In this document: piece after piece, positions 51,012-59,155 of the stretch
Layout of the letters: the number at the start of each line of letters is the position of its first letter
Numbering within the stretch: position 1 is the stretch's first letter
Source of the DNA: Bifidobacterium pullorum subsp. gallinarum
GTDB taxonomy: Bacteria; Actinomycetota; Actinomycetes; Actinomycetales; Bifidobacteriaceae
Direction of reading: 5' to 3'
NCBI RefSeq assembly: GCF_000741215.1
Contig: NZ_JGYX01000007.1
Span: 1 to 64,000 of the forward strand
Length of the DNA: 64,000 bases
The notes under the pieces: generated by a model
Told to the model about the DNA's origin: nothing
What the model saw: the letters and a program-made list of their open reading frames with translations, nothing else
Databases searched by the model: none
Program-made: the position numbers and the translations under genes

Positions 51012-52181
51012 CTACGCTTTCTTTGGGAAAACCAACAGCCGGTCACGGTAATACTCATATTGCCGGTGACGAGCTTCAATCTCGGCAGGCAAACCGTCCG
51101 ATAGCGAACTCGTTAACGCATCAAAATGGTCAAGAATATCAACAACCCGTTGCTGAACAAAAAGAGGCGGGACGGGGATACGAACTTTTCCTACATCTCC
51201 CAAATTAATCTTTATCGGCACGGCAGTTAAAATAGTGTATCGACGTAATTCTCGTCTGCCATCAGAGCTTTCGAGGACATACTTAAGATATCGTGGCAGT
51301 ATAGCGTTGAAATTAGGTTTTATAAGACAAAGTGAAACATAATACGCAAGTTTCTCATCCGTCTCGACTACTGCACACTTACCTATTGATCCAATTCTTG
51401 TCATAAGTACGTCGCCTTTGCAGGGGGGATTGTTATATTGTTTATTAAATGCGTCTTCAGAAATACGTTTATCTGACGCGTATAGATCAGTGATATTCTC
51501 AACGCTTACAAATTTAATGCCCGTTGTTGTATATTTAGGTGTTTGATGTGTTCCGTCGTATACGTTTGCGATATCCGAAATAGGACGGATATAGATTTCA
51601 TTTCCTGCTATTTTTTCCAGGTTTTCGCGGGACAGCAATTGGTCACGGTAATAGGCATACTGCGCCTTCCGTGCTTCTAGCTCCGTTTCTAGCTCCGTTT
51701 CCAGCTCCGTGAACGAATCCAACACCCGCACGACCTCATGCTGAACATCAAGAGGGGGAACTGCGACGGGAAAATCAAGAAACATCGGTTTACGTAATGA
51801 CTTAACAGTAGCTGAACATGCTCTTTTTTCAACATATTTGCGGAATTGGCTTACCATGAACCAATAGCAATAACGAGGTAACACGTCATCCGAAGTAATA
51901 TGTACACGATATGCTCGTTGATGAAGCGCATATTTTCCTTTAACAAAATGGAAAACTTTGCCCACTTCTCCATCTCCAGCCGTGACAATGGAAGTCTCAT
52001 CAAATTCATATGTATTGGAATGTTTTATTTCCGGCGAACGTACATAAAAAGGATATTTTCCATCTTCAACTTGATCTTGAGTATTGCTTGACCCTGTGCC
52101 GATTTCAGCAATCTCTGCAAGAGTCCTATATTCAACTCCATTAGGGCAAAGTTCTGCAAGCATGTCATCAATTTTGCTCAT
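51012..52181 (-). CDS. hsdS: Type I restriction-modification specificity subunit HsdS
   Basis: 389 residues with two target-recognition domains, each followed by a conserved helical spacer: the central one ELETELETELEARKAQYAYYRDQLLS and the C-terminal one IEARHRQYEYYRDRLLVF. The two domains read the halves of a bipartite site and the spacer helices set their distance. Composition is clearly more AT-rich than the rest, as is usual for swapped recognition domains. The 12-bp tandem repeat in the central spacer is listed separately. It starts 1 base after hsdM. Confidence 0.95.
   Translation of the reverse strand: MSKIDDMLAELCPNGVEYRTLAEIAEIGTGSSNTQDQVEDGKYPFYVRSPEIKHSNTYEFDETSIVTAGDGEVGKVFHFVKGKYALHQRAYRVHITSDDVLPRYCYWFMVSQFRKYVEKRACSATVKSLRKPMFLDFPVAVPPLDVQHEVVRVLDSFTELETELETELEARKAQYAYYRDQLLSRENLEKIAGNEIYIRPISDIANVYDGTHQTPKYTTTGIKFVSVENITDLYASDKRISEDAFNKQYNNPPCKGDVLMTRIGSIGKCAVVETDEKLAYYVSLCLIKPNFNAILPRYLKYVLESSDGRRELRRYTILTAVPIKINLGDVGKVRIPVPPLFVQQRVVDILDHFDALTSSLSDGLPAEIEARHRQYEYYRDRLLVFPKKA
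51679..51714 (-). repeat. 12-bp tandem repeat in the hsdS central spacer
   Basis: Three units of 12 bp start at 51679, 51691 and 51703 (plus-strand AGCTCCGTTTCT with small variations), coding for repeated Thr-Glu-Leu-Glu. In the EcoR124 enzymes the number of a similar 12-bp repeat (TAEL codons) changes the spacer and thus the DNA site. A slippage-based change of specificity is therefore possible here. Confidence 0.8.
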
Positions 52182-52182
52182 T

Positions 52183-53751
52183 TCATGCCTCCAGATCCTT
52201 GATAATGGTGTCGATTTGTTCGCGTAGTTTCTGCTCGCGTTTCACAATGCCTGCGATGTGCTGGTTGAGCTCATGGATGTCGATCTTCTCCCGCATGTCC
52301 TTCTTCTCGACCCAAGTGTTCACGGACAGGTTGTAGTTGTTCTCCCCGCCCAATTGCTCGATGGACACGAGCTTGGAGAAATATTGTTCCTCGGACCGGT
52401 CGTGAACCGTTCGGTAGATGTGGTCGATGTTCTCGGGCATGAGCTTGTTCTTGTTGCCCACATGACTGAACTCGTCGCCCGCGTCCACGAACAGCACCTT
52501 GTCGTCCTTCTTGCTTTTGGAGAGCACAATGACACATACGGCGATGGTGACCGGTCCGAAGAAAAGATTCGCAGGCAGTTGGATGACCGCCTCGACGAAG
52601 TTGTTGTCCACCATGTACCTGCGGATCTTCTGCTCGGCGCCGCCCCGGTACAGGACGCCGGGGAATTCGACGATCGCGGCCTTGCCGTCCTGGCTGAGCC
52701 AACTGAGCATATGCATGGTGAACGCGAGGTCCGCCTTGCCTTTGGGGGCGAGTACGCCGGCTGGGGAAAATCTTGGGTCGTTGATCAGCGTGGGATCGGA
52801 ATCCCCGGCCCATTTGATCGAATAGGGAGGATTCGACACGATCGCGTCGAACGGCTCGTCGTCCCAATGCTTCGGCTCCATTAACGTGTCGCCTAGAGCG
52901 ATGTCGAACTTGTCGAACGGGACCCTGTGCAGGAACATGTTGATGCGCGCCAGATTGTACGTGGTGATGTTGATCTCTTGGCCGTAGAAGCCGCGGCGAA
53001 CGTTCTCCTGCCCCAGATTCTTCGAGAATCTGAGCAGCAGGGAGCCGGACCCGCAGGCCGGGTCGTACACCTTATTCACGCTTGTCCGGTCGCCGATTAC
53101 GATGCGGGCGAGCAGCTCGGATACCTCTTGGGGGGTGAAGAACTCGCCTCCCGACTTGCCCGCGTTCGACGCGTACATGTTCATCAGATACTCGTACGCG
53201 TCGCCGAATAGGTCGATGCGCGCATCCCCGATATCCCCGAAGTCCAGGGATGCGATACCCTTGATAATTTTCACAAGTCGCTGGTTACGTTCCGACACCC
53301 CGGTGCCCAGCTTGTTCGAATTCAGATCGATGTCGTCGAACAAACCACGGAAGCTTTTCTCCGAAGGCGTGCCCACGCTCGACCCCTCGATATGGTCAAA
53401 CACATTCCTGAGCGTCTCGTTGAGGTTCGGGTCACGGTCGCATCGCGCCACGACGTTCTCAAACAATTCGGAGGGCAGCATGAAGTAGCCCTTCTCCTCG
53501 ATGATGCCCTCCCTGGCGTCCTCGGCCTCCGCGTCATCCATCAGAGCATAGGAGAAATCCAAATCCCCGGATTCGTGCTCGCCTTCATCGATATACCCGG
53601 CAAGATCCTCGGAAATGAACCGGTAGAACAGAAACCCCAACACATACATCTTGAAATCCCAGCCATCCACCGCGCCGCGCACATCATCCGCGATACCCCA
53701 AATCGCCTTATGCAACGCCGCACGCTGTGACTCCTTCGTCGTATCCGTCAT
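52183..53751 (-). CDS. hsdM: Type I DNA methyltransferase subunit HsdM
   Basis: 522 residues: N-terminal helical domain (AIWGIADDVRGAVDGWDFKMYVLGFLFYRFISE), then the N6-adenine methyltransferase core with SAM motif VYDPACGSGSLLLRF and catalytic NPPY in DAIVSNPPYSIKW (near 312). The C-terminal helical region binds HsdS. Length is near the usual 500-530. GGGAG precedes the ATG. First gene of a compact operon (hsdM-hsdS-hsdR); the order with M first lets methylation precede cutting. Confidence 0.96.
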   Translation of the reverse strand: MTDTTKESQRAALHKAIWGIADDVRGAVDGWDFKMYVLGFLFYRFISEDLAGYIDEGEHESGDLDFSYALMDDAEAEDAREGIIEEKGYFMLPSELFENVVARCDRDPNLNETLRNVFDHIEGSSVGTPSEKSFRGLFDDIDLNSNKLGTGVSERNQRLVKIIKGIASLDFGDIGDARIDLFGDAYEYLMNMYASNAGKSGGEFFTPQEVSELLARIVIGDRTSVNKVYDPACGSGSLLLRFSKNLGQENVRRGFYGQEINITTYNLARINMFLHRVPFDKFDIALGDTLMEPKHWDDEPFDAIVSNPPYSIKWAGDSDPTLINDPRFSPAGVLAPKGKADLAFTMHMLSWLSQDGKAAIVEFPGVLYRGGAEQKIRRYMVDNNFVEAVIQLPANLFFGPVTIAVCVIVLSKSKKDDKVLFVDAGDEFSHVGNKNKLMPENIDHIYRTVHDRSEEQYFSKLVSIEQLGGENNYNLSVNTWVEKKDMREKIDIHELNQHIAGIVKREQKLREQIDTIIKDLEA

Positions 53752-54103
53752 TGCTCGTACTCTCCCTCACCTGTTGTCGTATCCGTGAAAAACACCAATA
53801 CTCTGAATAATAAAATGACTTGGCTCGTCATCGATGTCCCAACACGGTGTTGGACGGGGAATGACGCGAATCAATAACCGATGACGATGCCGTTGTTGCT
53901 CTTTGCTGGTTCGGAATCGGACGTTACCAATCATCAAGGCCGTGATTGTCGCGGAACGTCCGGAACGACAGGGATTGCTCGCTCCTGATTTCTAAAAACC
54001 CGATTTTTTTGTTACCAATTCTGTTACCATCGCCCGGTTTCCCAGGAAAGCGGAAGGCTCCGAATCGTTGTCGTTCCAACGATTCGGAGCCTTCCTCCAA
54101 TCG
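53752..54103 (-). other. hsd promoter region and island edge
   Basis: No gene. It should contain the hsdM promoter at the left. An AT-rich patch at about 53980-54030 contains two GTTACC words (54011 and 54023). No copy of the tRNA-Leu 3' end or of the tRNA-Ile end could be found here. The right end holds the tRNA-Leu terminator hairpin. Confidence 0.5.
54054..54093 (-). terminator. Terminator hairpin after tRNA-Leu
   Basis: A 16-bp perfect stem (54054-54069 with 54078-54093) and an 8-base loop lie 10 bases behind the tRNA 3' end. Only CCTTCC follows on the minus strand, but the stem is very stable. Confidence 0.75.
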
Positions 54104-54186
54104 TGCGAGTGGGGGGACTTGAACCCCCACGAGCATACACTCACTGCCACCTGAAGACAGCGCGTCTACCATTCCGCCACACTCGC
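54104..54186 (-). tRNA. tRNA-Leu (anticodon CAG)
   Basis: An 83-base gene: acceptor 7 bp perfect (GCGAGTG with CACTCGC), anticodon loop TTCAGGT with CAG at 34-36, a long variable arm of the class II type, T-loop TTCAAGT, discriminator A. Leucine is supported by CAG, the extra arm and A73. No encoded CCA. A hairpin follows. Confidence 0.93.
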
Positions 54187-54291
54187 AGACAAGTGATTAA
54201 CTTACCACTCGATTGCCGGAATGTGCAAATCGGCGTGTCGCGATGTGTCGTACGGGGTCTTGCTCGTAAGCAAAGGCGGTCTCTCCGCCCG

Positions 54292-55191
54292 CTAGTCGGT
54301 CGCGCCGGCAGCTTCTTCACCGGAGGCGGCAGTGTCACGCCAACGAACGTTCTCGCGCCCTGCACCGACTTCGAAGTGGTATTTCGCGCAGCCCAGTCCC
54401 ACATGCGCGAACAGTCCCTCCGTCGCCTCTGCGCTGACCGTGCCTTCCTCATACAGGGTGAACAGGAACGGCTGCTGGCTCAGCGACGTCGGCGCGAGCA
54501 TCGCGGCCTCCATGCCGGCGCGGAACCAGTCAGGCATCGCCATGCCGTCCGGTATCCGGCATAGCTCCTCGATCGGCTTGCTGCGGCGTCGCCCGCCCGG
54601 CCGTGCACCATGACCGAACGCCAGTACCCACACAATCTTCTCCCCGGGGTGCAGGCACCACCACGGGTGTTCCGCCGCGTCCGCATCGTCCAGCACGGCC
54701 CAGCTGGTCTCCAATCCCAGCTGCACGGCGCGCAACGCCAAGCGCTCCCCGTAGTAGCCGACCCGTTCCTGCAACGCGATCTCGCCAGGGTCGGTGGCCG
54801 CCTCATCCGCGGCGGCGGCCTTGTGCCACGCAGCTGCGGCGCCGTCCGGTATCGTATCGACCGCCACGCTGGGGTCGGCCGTACCTGTTGCGGTTTCGGT
54901 TGCCGCGTCGTGCTCGTTCGTGCCTGCCGCACCGTGCCCGTCCGCCGCACCGTCGCGTACCGGCCGCCCAATCAGGGCGATGGCGTTGTGCACGCCGGTG
55001 AACCGTCCGTAGTGCGTCTTCAGCCCGAGGAACGCGTCGTCGAGGCCGGTGGTCATCTGGATGTGCAGGCCGCTCTCCTGATTGCACGCGTCGATCTCGG
55101 CGCGCAGGATGTCCAGAATCGCCTGGTCGACCGGTTCATCGGTGTAGGCGCGGATGGCGTGTCGTTGTTCCATCGCTTCGAGCAGGTTCAT
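54292..55191 (-). CDS. Nitroreductase family protein
   Basis: 299 residues: MNLLEAMEQRHAIRAYTDEPVDQAILDIL is the N-terminal FMN-binding helix with R-x-A-I-R-x-Y, and GYYGERLALRAVQLGLETSW plus MLAPTSLSQQPF (near 238-250) complete the nitroreductase fold. An insert of about 55 residues (90-145, rich in Ala, Thr, Asp) interrupts the first half; family members with such a lid act on unknown substrates. AGAGGA precedes the ATG. Single gene. Confidence 0.85.
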   Translation of the reverse strand: MNLLEAMEQRHAIRAYTDEPVDQAILDILRAEIDACNQESGLHIQMTTGLDDAFLGLKTHYGRFTGVHNAIALIGRPVRDGAADGHGAAGTNEHDAATETATGTADPSVAVDTIPDGAAAAWHKAAAADEAATDPGEIALQERVGYYGERLALRAVQLGLETSWAVLDDADAAEHPWWCLHPGEKIVWVLAFGHGARPGGRRRSKPIEELCRIPDGMAMPDWFRAGMEAAMLAPTSLSQQPFLFTLYEEGTVSAEATEGLFAHVGLGCAKYHFEVGAGRENVRWRDTAASGEEAAGATD

Positions 55192-55282
55192 GATGCAGTC
55201 CTCTCTGTCGCTTCGGATTGTCGAGTAGCTTCGGACTATCGATTTGGACTATCGATTCGGATTATCGCGTCGGCCCATCGGT

Positions 55283-56584
55283 TCAGCCGCGTGAACCGTT
55301 GGCGTAGAACCGGGTCAGCGTCGCGTCGCGGAACTCGTCGAAGTATCCGCCGTCGATCGAGGCGCGGATGTCGTCGAGCAGCTTGACGAAGAACCGCTCG
55401 TTGTGGATGGTGGCCAGCGTGAACCCGTTGAACTCGCGGGCGCGCAGCAGGTGGTCCACGTAGGCGCGCGAGTAGTGCTGGCAGGTGTAGCAGTCGCAGC
55501 CTTCCTCCAGCGGCCCGAAGTCGGTTTTGAACTCGGCGCGCTTGACGTTGTACCGGCCGTCGCGCGTGAAGATCGCGCCGTTGCGCCCGCAGCGGGCGGG
55601 GGCCACGCAGTCGAACGTGTCGCCGCCGTTCTCCACGCAGGCGAAGATGTCGTCGACCGCGGCGATGCCGAGGACGTGTCGCGGCCTGTTCTCCGGCATC
55701 TCGTCGCAGATCCACGCGCAGATGTCGCCGATGATGCGTTTCTCCATCGCACCGCCGATGCCGACGCCGTCGAAGTCGAGCGAGGCGATCTGCGATGCGG
55801 CCCGTCGCCGCAGATCCTCGTAGTTCGCGCCCTGCACCACGCCGTACAGCGCCTGGTACGGCTTGCCCAGGCGTGATTCGGTGAGCCGCTGGTGCTCGGC
55901 CACGCAGCGCTGCGCCCAACGGAACGTGCGTTCCACCGACCGCTCCTGGTAGCCGCGCGTGTTCATCAGCGTGGTCAGCTCGTCGAACGCGAACATGATG
56001 TCGGCACCGATTTTGTGCTGGATGCCCATCGAGATCTCGGCGCTGAAGCGGTGCAACGAGCCGTTGAGCGGCGACTTGAACGTCACGCCGTCCTCATCCA
56101 CGAACGCCAGGCGCTCCTTGCCTTCGGCGATCACGTCATCCGACTTCATGCCGGTCACGTCCATCGCCAGCGTCTTCTTGAACCCGGCGCCCAGCGAGAG
56201 CACCTGGAACCCGCCCGAATCGGTGAACGTGGGCCCGTCCCAGTTCATGAATCGGCCGAGACCGCCCGCCGCGTCCAGAACATCCTCGCCGGGGCGCTCG
56301 TAGAGATGGAACGCGTTCGACAGCAGGCACTGCGCGCCCAGATCCTTCATCGTCTCCGGCAGCACCGCCTTCATCGCGGCTTGGGTGGCCACCGGCACGA
56401 ACGCGGGCGTGCGGATGTCGCCGTGCGGGGTGTGGATGATGCCGGTGCGGCCGTAGCGTGCACCGCCGCGGCCCTTGCCGTCGGGGGAGTCGGGCAGCCG
56501 GGTGATGGTTTCGAACGAGAACGCGCCGCGGTCGCCGGGCTTGCCGGGTTCCGCGCCGCGGGGATGATCGAGCAGACTGGTCAT
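55283..56584 (-). CDS. tgt: Queuine tRNA-ribosyltransferase
   Basis: 433 residues from the ATG at 56584 that replace guanine-34 in tRNA Asp, Asn, His and Tyr by the queuosine precursor. Visible are FTDSGGFQVLSLG with the general-base Asp, MAFDELTT, GVGIGGAMEKR, and the zinc site near the C-terminus CDCYTCQHYSRAYVDHL (Cys-x-Cys-x-x-Cys ... His). Insertion segments make it longer than the 375-residue E. coli enzyme. A GTG three codons earlier would be alternative. A -10 box 7 bases before the ATG suggests a leaderless transcript. Confidence 0.95.
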   Translation of the reverse strand: MTSLLDHPRGAEPGKPGDRGAFSFETITRLPDSPDGKGRGGARYGRTGIIHTPHGDIRTPAFVPVATQAAMKAVLPETMKDLGAQCLLSNAFHLYERPGEDVLDAAGGLGRFMNWDGPTFTDSGGFQVLSLGAGFKKTLAMDVTGMKSDDVIAEGKERLAFVDEDGVTFKSPLNGSLHRFSAEISMGIQHKIGADIMFAFDELTTLMNTRGYQERSVERTFRWAQRCVAEHQRLTESRLGKPYQALYGVVQGANYEDLRRRAASQIASLDFDGVGIGGAMEKRIIGDICAWICDEMPENRPRHVLGIAAVDDIFACVENGGDTFDCVAPARCGRNGAIFTRDGRYNVKRAEFKTDFGPLEEGCDCYTCQHYSRAYVDHLLRAREFNGFTLATIHNERFFVKLLDDIRASIDGGYFDEFRDATLTRFYANGSRG

Positions 56585-56591
56585 ACCGTTC

Positions 56592-56597
56592 ACTCTA
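56592..56597 (-). promoter_or_regulatory. -10 element of a leaderless tgt transcript
   Basis: On the minus strand TAGAGT ends 7 bases before the ATG at 56584, no ribosome site. Confidence 0.5.
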
Positions 56598-56928
56598 GGC
56601 GAAGCACTGCCGAAAGCCGGCGGTGAGCTGCGTCACATCGGGGGAGGGAGGGGCGATGGGCGATGTGGACGCGTGGCTGTCGGGAATCGGTCGGAATCGT
56701 TGGTATATGGGCGATTCGAGCGCAAGACGCCGGCTCGGTCGACTCCGTGCGGCCCGGGTGTCAACGAATACCATGCTGGTTAGCGCAAAGCTTCCAACCA
56801 ACATTCAGAAAACTTCCAGAAGCGCTCCCTTAACTCATAGATAGCGATTCCGAGACGGCGGTGAGCCGAGCAGGTTGACCGCCGCTTGTATAACGGCATA
56901 AGGAACAGAACGAAACCAAGGAGCAGCA
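56598..56928. other. Promoter region of the HtrA-like protease gene
   Basis: No gene. It holds CTTCCAACC and ACTTCCAGAAG close together (56791-56822), which look like half-sites of a regulator. AAGGAG lies before the ATG at 56929. No clear pair of -35 and -10 boxes with 17-base spacing was found by eye. Confidence 0.4.
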
Positions 56929-58776
56929 ATGGCTGAAGAGAATAACGGCAGCTGGCCGAACCAGCAGACGCCGCAATCCAGCGAACAGCCGCACAACGAA
57001 CAGCCGAACCAGACCCCGCAGATCGTGGAGGGCGACCAGTTCACCATGACCACCAGCGGCGAGGCCGCGAACGCCGAGCAGCCCACGGAGACAATCCCGA
57101 CTGCGGCGGCGCCGGCGGCGGCCGAATCCGCGCCGAGCGCGGCATCGGCAGGCCCGGCCCCGGCCGCGGCCCCGGAGTCGCCGTATCGCCCCGCACCGGA
57201 ATACGGCGCCTACGGCCCTACCCCCACGCAGCCGGCCGCGCAACAGCATCCGCAGTCCGCGCCGACCCAGCAGATGCCGCCGCAGAACAACCGCAACCCG
57301 TATCTGACCGGCAACCCGTTCCTGAACGGCAACAACGGTCCGGCCAATCAGGAGCAGGGCGGCACCGCGCCGAACAACGCCCCGACCAGTCCGTTCATGG
57401 CCCCGGTCAACGGTCCGCAGAACAACGGCAACGGGCCGAGCAACCCGCAGGGGTCGATCTTCCCGCCCGTACCGGGCTCCGGCGCGCCGAAGCCGAACCA
57501 CGGTGGCGGTCGCACGGTCAGCGGTGTGATCATCGCCGTGGTGGCGGCCCTGGTCAGTGCGGCGCTGTGCTTGGGCGTCGGTTACATGGCGATCACCGAA
57601 GGCTGGGTCAAGGTGCCGACGACTAGCTCGATGCAGAACATCGACTCCGGCAAGTCCGGCGACGGTAGCGCGCCGATCACCAATGGCGAGGCCGTGGATT
57701 GGGCCGCCGTGGCGGACAAGGTCTCCCAGTCGGTGGTCTCGATCCAGACCACGCTGCAGAACGGCACGGCGGCCGGCTCCGGTGCGATCATCGACGAGCA
57801 GGGCCACATCGTGACCAACAACCACGTGATCTCCGGCGCGCAGAACATCCAGGTCACGCTCTCGAACGGCCAGATGTACACCGCGCAGGTCACCGGCACC
57901 GACACCACCACCGATCTGGCGGTCATCCAGCTGGATGATGCCCCCGACGGGCTGGTTCCGGTCGAATTCGCCGATTCGGATACGCTCGCGGTCGGCGAGC
58001 CGGTTATGGCTATCGGCAACCCGCTGGGCTACGACGACACGGCGACCACCGGCATCGTCTCCGCGCTGAACCGTCCGGTCAGCGTGATGGACGACAACAA
58101 CTCGCAGATCGTGACCAATGCCGTACAGATCGACGCCGCCATCAACCCCGGCAACTCGGGCGGCCCGACGTTCAACGCGGCCGGACAGGTCATCGGCATC
58201 AACTCGTCGATCGCCTCCACAGCCAGCTCCAGCAGCGAGGCCGGCTCCATCGGCATCGGCTTCGCCATCCCGTCGAATCTGGTCAAGCGCGTATCCGACG
58301 AGATTATGAAGGACGGCCAGGCCACGCATGTGGCGCTGGGCGTGACCATCACCAGCGACACGGTCGAGGCTGACGGCGTGGTCCGCGGCGGCGCCCGCAT
58401 CACCACGCCGAGCACCGGCGGCAAGGCCGTGGTGTCCGGCAGCCCGGCGGACAAGGCCGGCCTGCAGGCCAACGACACGATTGTGGCGTTCAACGGCAAC
58501 GCGGTGAACAACAACTACTCGCTGCTCGGCTTCGTGCGCGCGGCGTCGCTCGGCGACACGGTGAAGCTCACCATCGTGCGCGGCGGCAAGACCATGGACG
58601 TGGACGTGACGCTCGACCAGCAGGAGGAAGCCGTCAACGGCACCAACCGCAGCGAGCAGAACAACGGCTCCGGCCAGCAGGATCAGCAGAACCAGCAGGA
58701 TCAGAACGGTCAGCAGGACCAGAACGGCAACGGGTACGATGACGGTGGCCTGTTCGATCCGTTCGGCTTCTGGTAA
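56929..58776 (+). CDS. HtrA/DegP-like membrane-anchored serine protease
   Basis: 615 residues: a long Pro/Gln/Ala/Asn-rich cytoplasmic region (1-190), a membrane helix at about 198-220, then the trypsin-like protease with His in IVTNNHVISGA, Asp in TTTDLAVIQLD and Ser in INPGNSGGPTF, and a PDZ domain (AVVSGSPADKAGLQANDTIVAFNG) to about residue 570. A Gln/Asn/Asp-rich tail ends the protein. It degrades or folds misfolded exported proteins. The N-terminal disordered part is much longer than in E. coli DegP, typical of Actinobacteria. Confidence 0.96.
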   Translation: MAEENNGSWPNQQTPQSSEQPHNEQPNQTPQIVEGDQFTMTTSGEAANAEQPTETIPTAAAPAAAESAPSAASAGPAPAAAPESPYRPAPEYGAYGPTPTQPAAQQHPQSAPTQQMPPQNNRNPYLTGNPFLNGNNGPANQEQGGTAPNNAPTSPFMAPVNGPQNNGNGPSNPQGSIFPPVPGSGAPKPNHGGGRTVSGVIIAVVAALVSAALCLGVGYMAITEGWVKVPTTSSMQNIDSGKSGDGSAPITNGEAVDWAAVADKVSQSVVSIQTTLQNGTAAGSGAIIDEQGHIVTNNHVISGAQNIQVTLSNGQMYTAQVTGTDTTTDLAVIQLDDAPDGLVPVEFADSDTLAVGEPVMAIGNPLGYDDTATTGIVSALNRPVSVMDDNNSQIVTNAVQIDAAINPGNSGGPTFNAAGQVIGINSSIASTASSSSEAGSIGIGFAIPSNLVKRVSDEIMKDGQATHVALGVTITSDTVEADGVVRGGARITTPSTGGKAVVSGSPADKAGLQANDTIVAFNGNAVNNNYSLLGFVRAASLGDTVKLTIVRGGKTMDVDVTLDQQEEAVNGTNRSEQNNGSGQQDQQNQQDQNGQQDQNGNGYDDGGLFDPFGFW

Positions 58777-59155
58777 ACCGCACGCGGGCGTCACGATGTG
58801 ACGTTCCGCGCCCACCTCGGAACGGCACCCCGACCAACGACCGGTGAGAACCGGTTCGGCGGCCGGGGTGCCGTTTTCGTTGCAAGAAGGCGGGACGACT
58901 TTCGTGCGGTTCGTGGCTTGGAGGGCGTGTGGCTGACACGCTGTCAGGGCACGCGTGGGTTGGAATCGCGGCGATCTGCTGGTACGCTCGTACGTGCGCC
59001 CCGCAGGACGGGCCGCAACTCAATAACTGAAGATGAATTGTTGATCTTTACGCCGTGTGTCGTGCGATTCATGTCGTCGATGGGCTAACAAGGCGTGAAT
59101 CAAGCACCGGCTGTGCGGAACGTCCGTACGGTCGATACCGACGTAAGGAGAGACG
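58777..59155. other. Gap between protease and P-type ATPase genes
   Basis: No gene. It contains the terminator of the protease gene (58823-58873) and, near 59060-59110, an imperfect inverted repeat GTGCGATTCA...TGAATCAAGCAC that could be an operator of the ATPase gene. AAGGAG precedes the ATG at 59156. Confidence 0.4.
58823..58877 (+). terminator. Intrinsic terminator of the HtrA-like gene
   Basis: A 9-bp perfect stem (58823-58831 with 58865-58873), with an inner hairpin in the loop, is followed by TTTTCG. Confidence 0.85.

Noticed and set aside
48165..51104. 979-residue frame antisense to hsdR
   Set aside because: hsdR shows complete nuclease and helicase motifs; the opposite frame is Arg/Val/Pro-rich noise.
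54104..54186. tRNA-Leu 3' end as attachment site of the island
   Set aside because: No second copy of its 3' part was found near 44 kb, nor of the tRNA-Ile end near 54 kb, and no integrase is visible.
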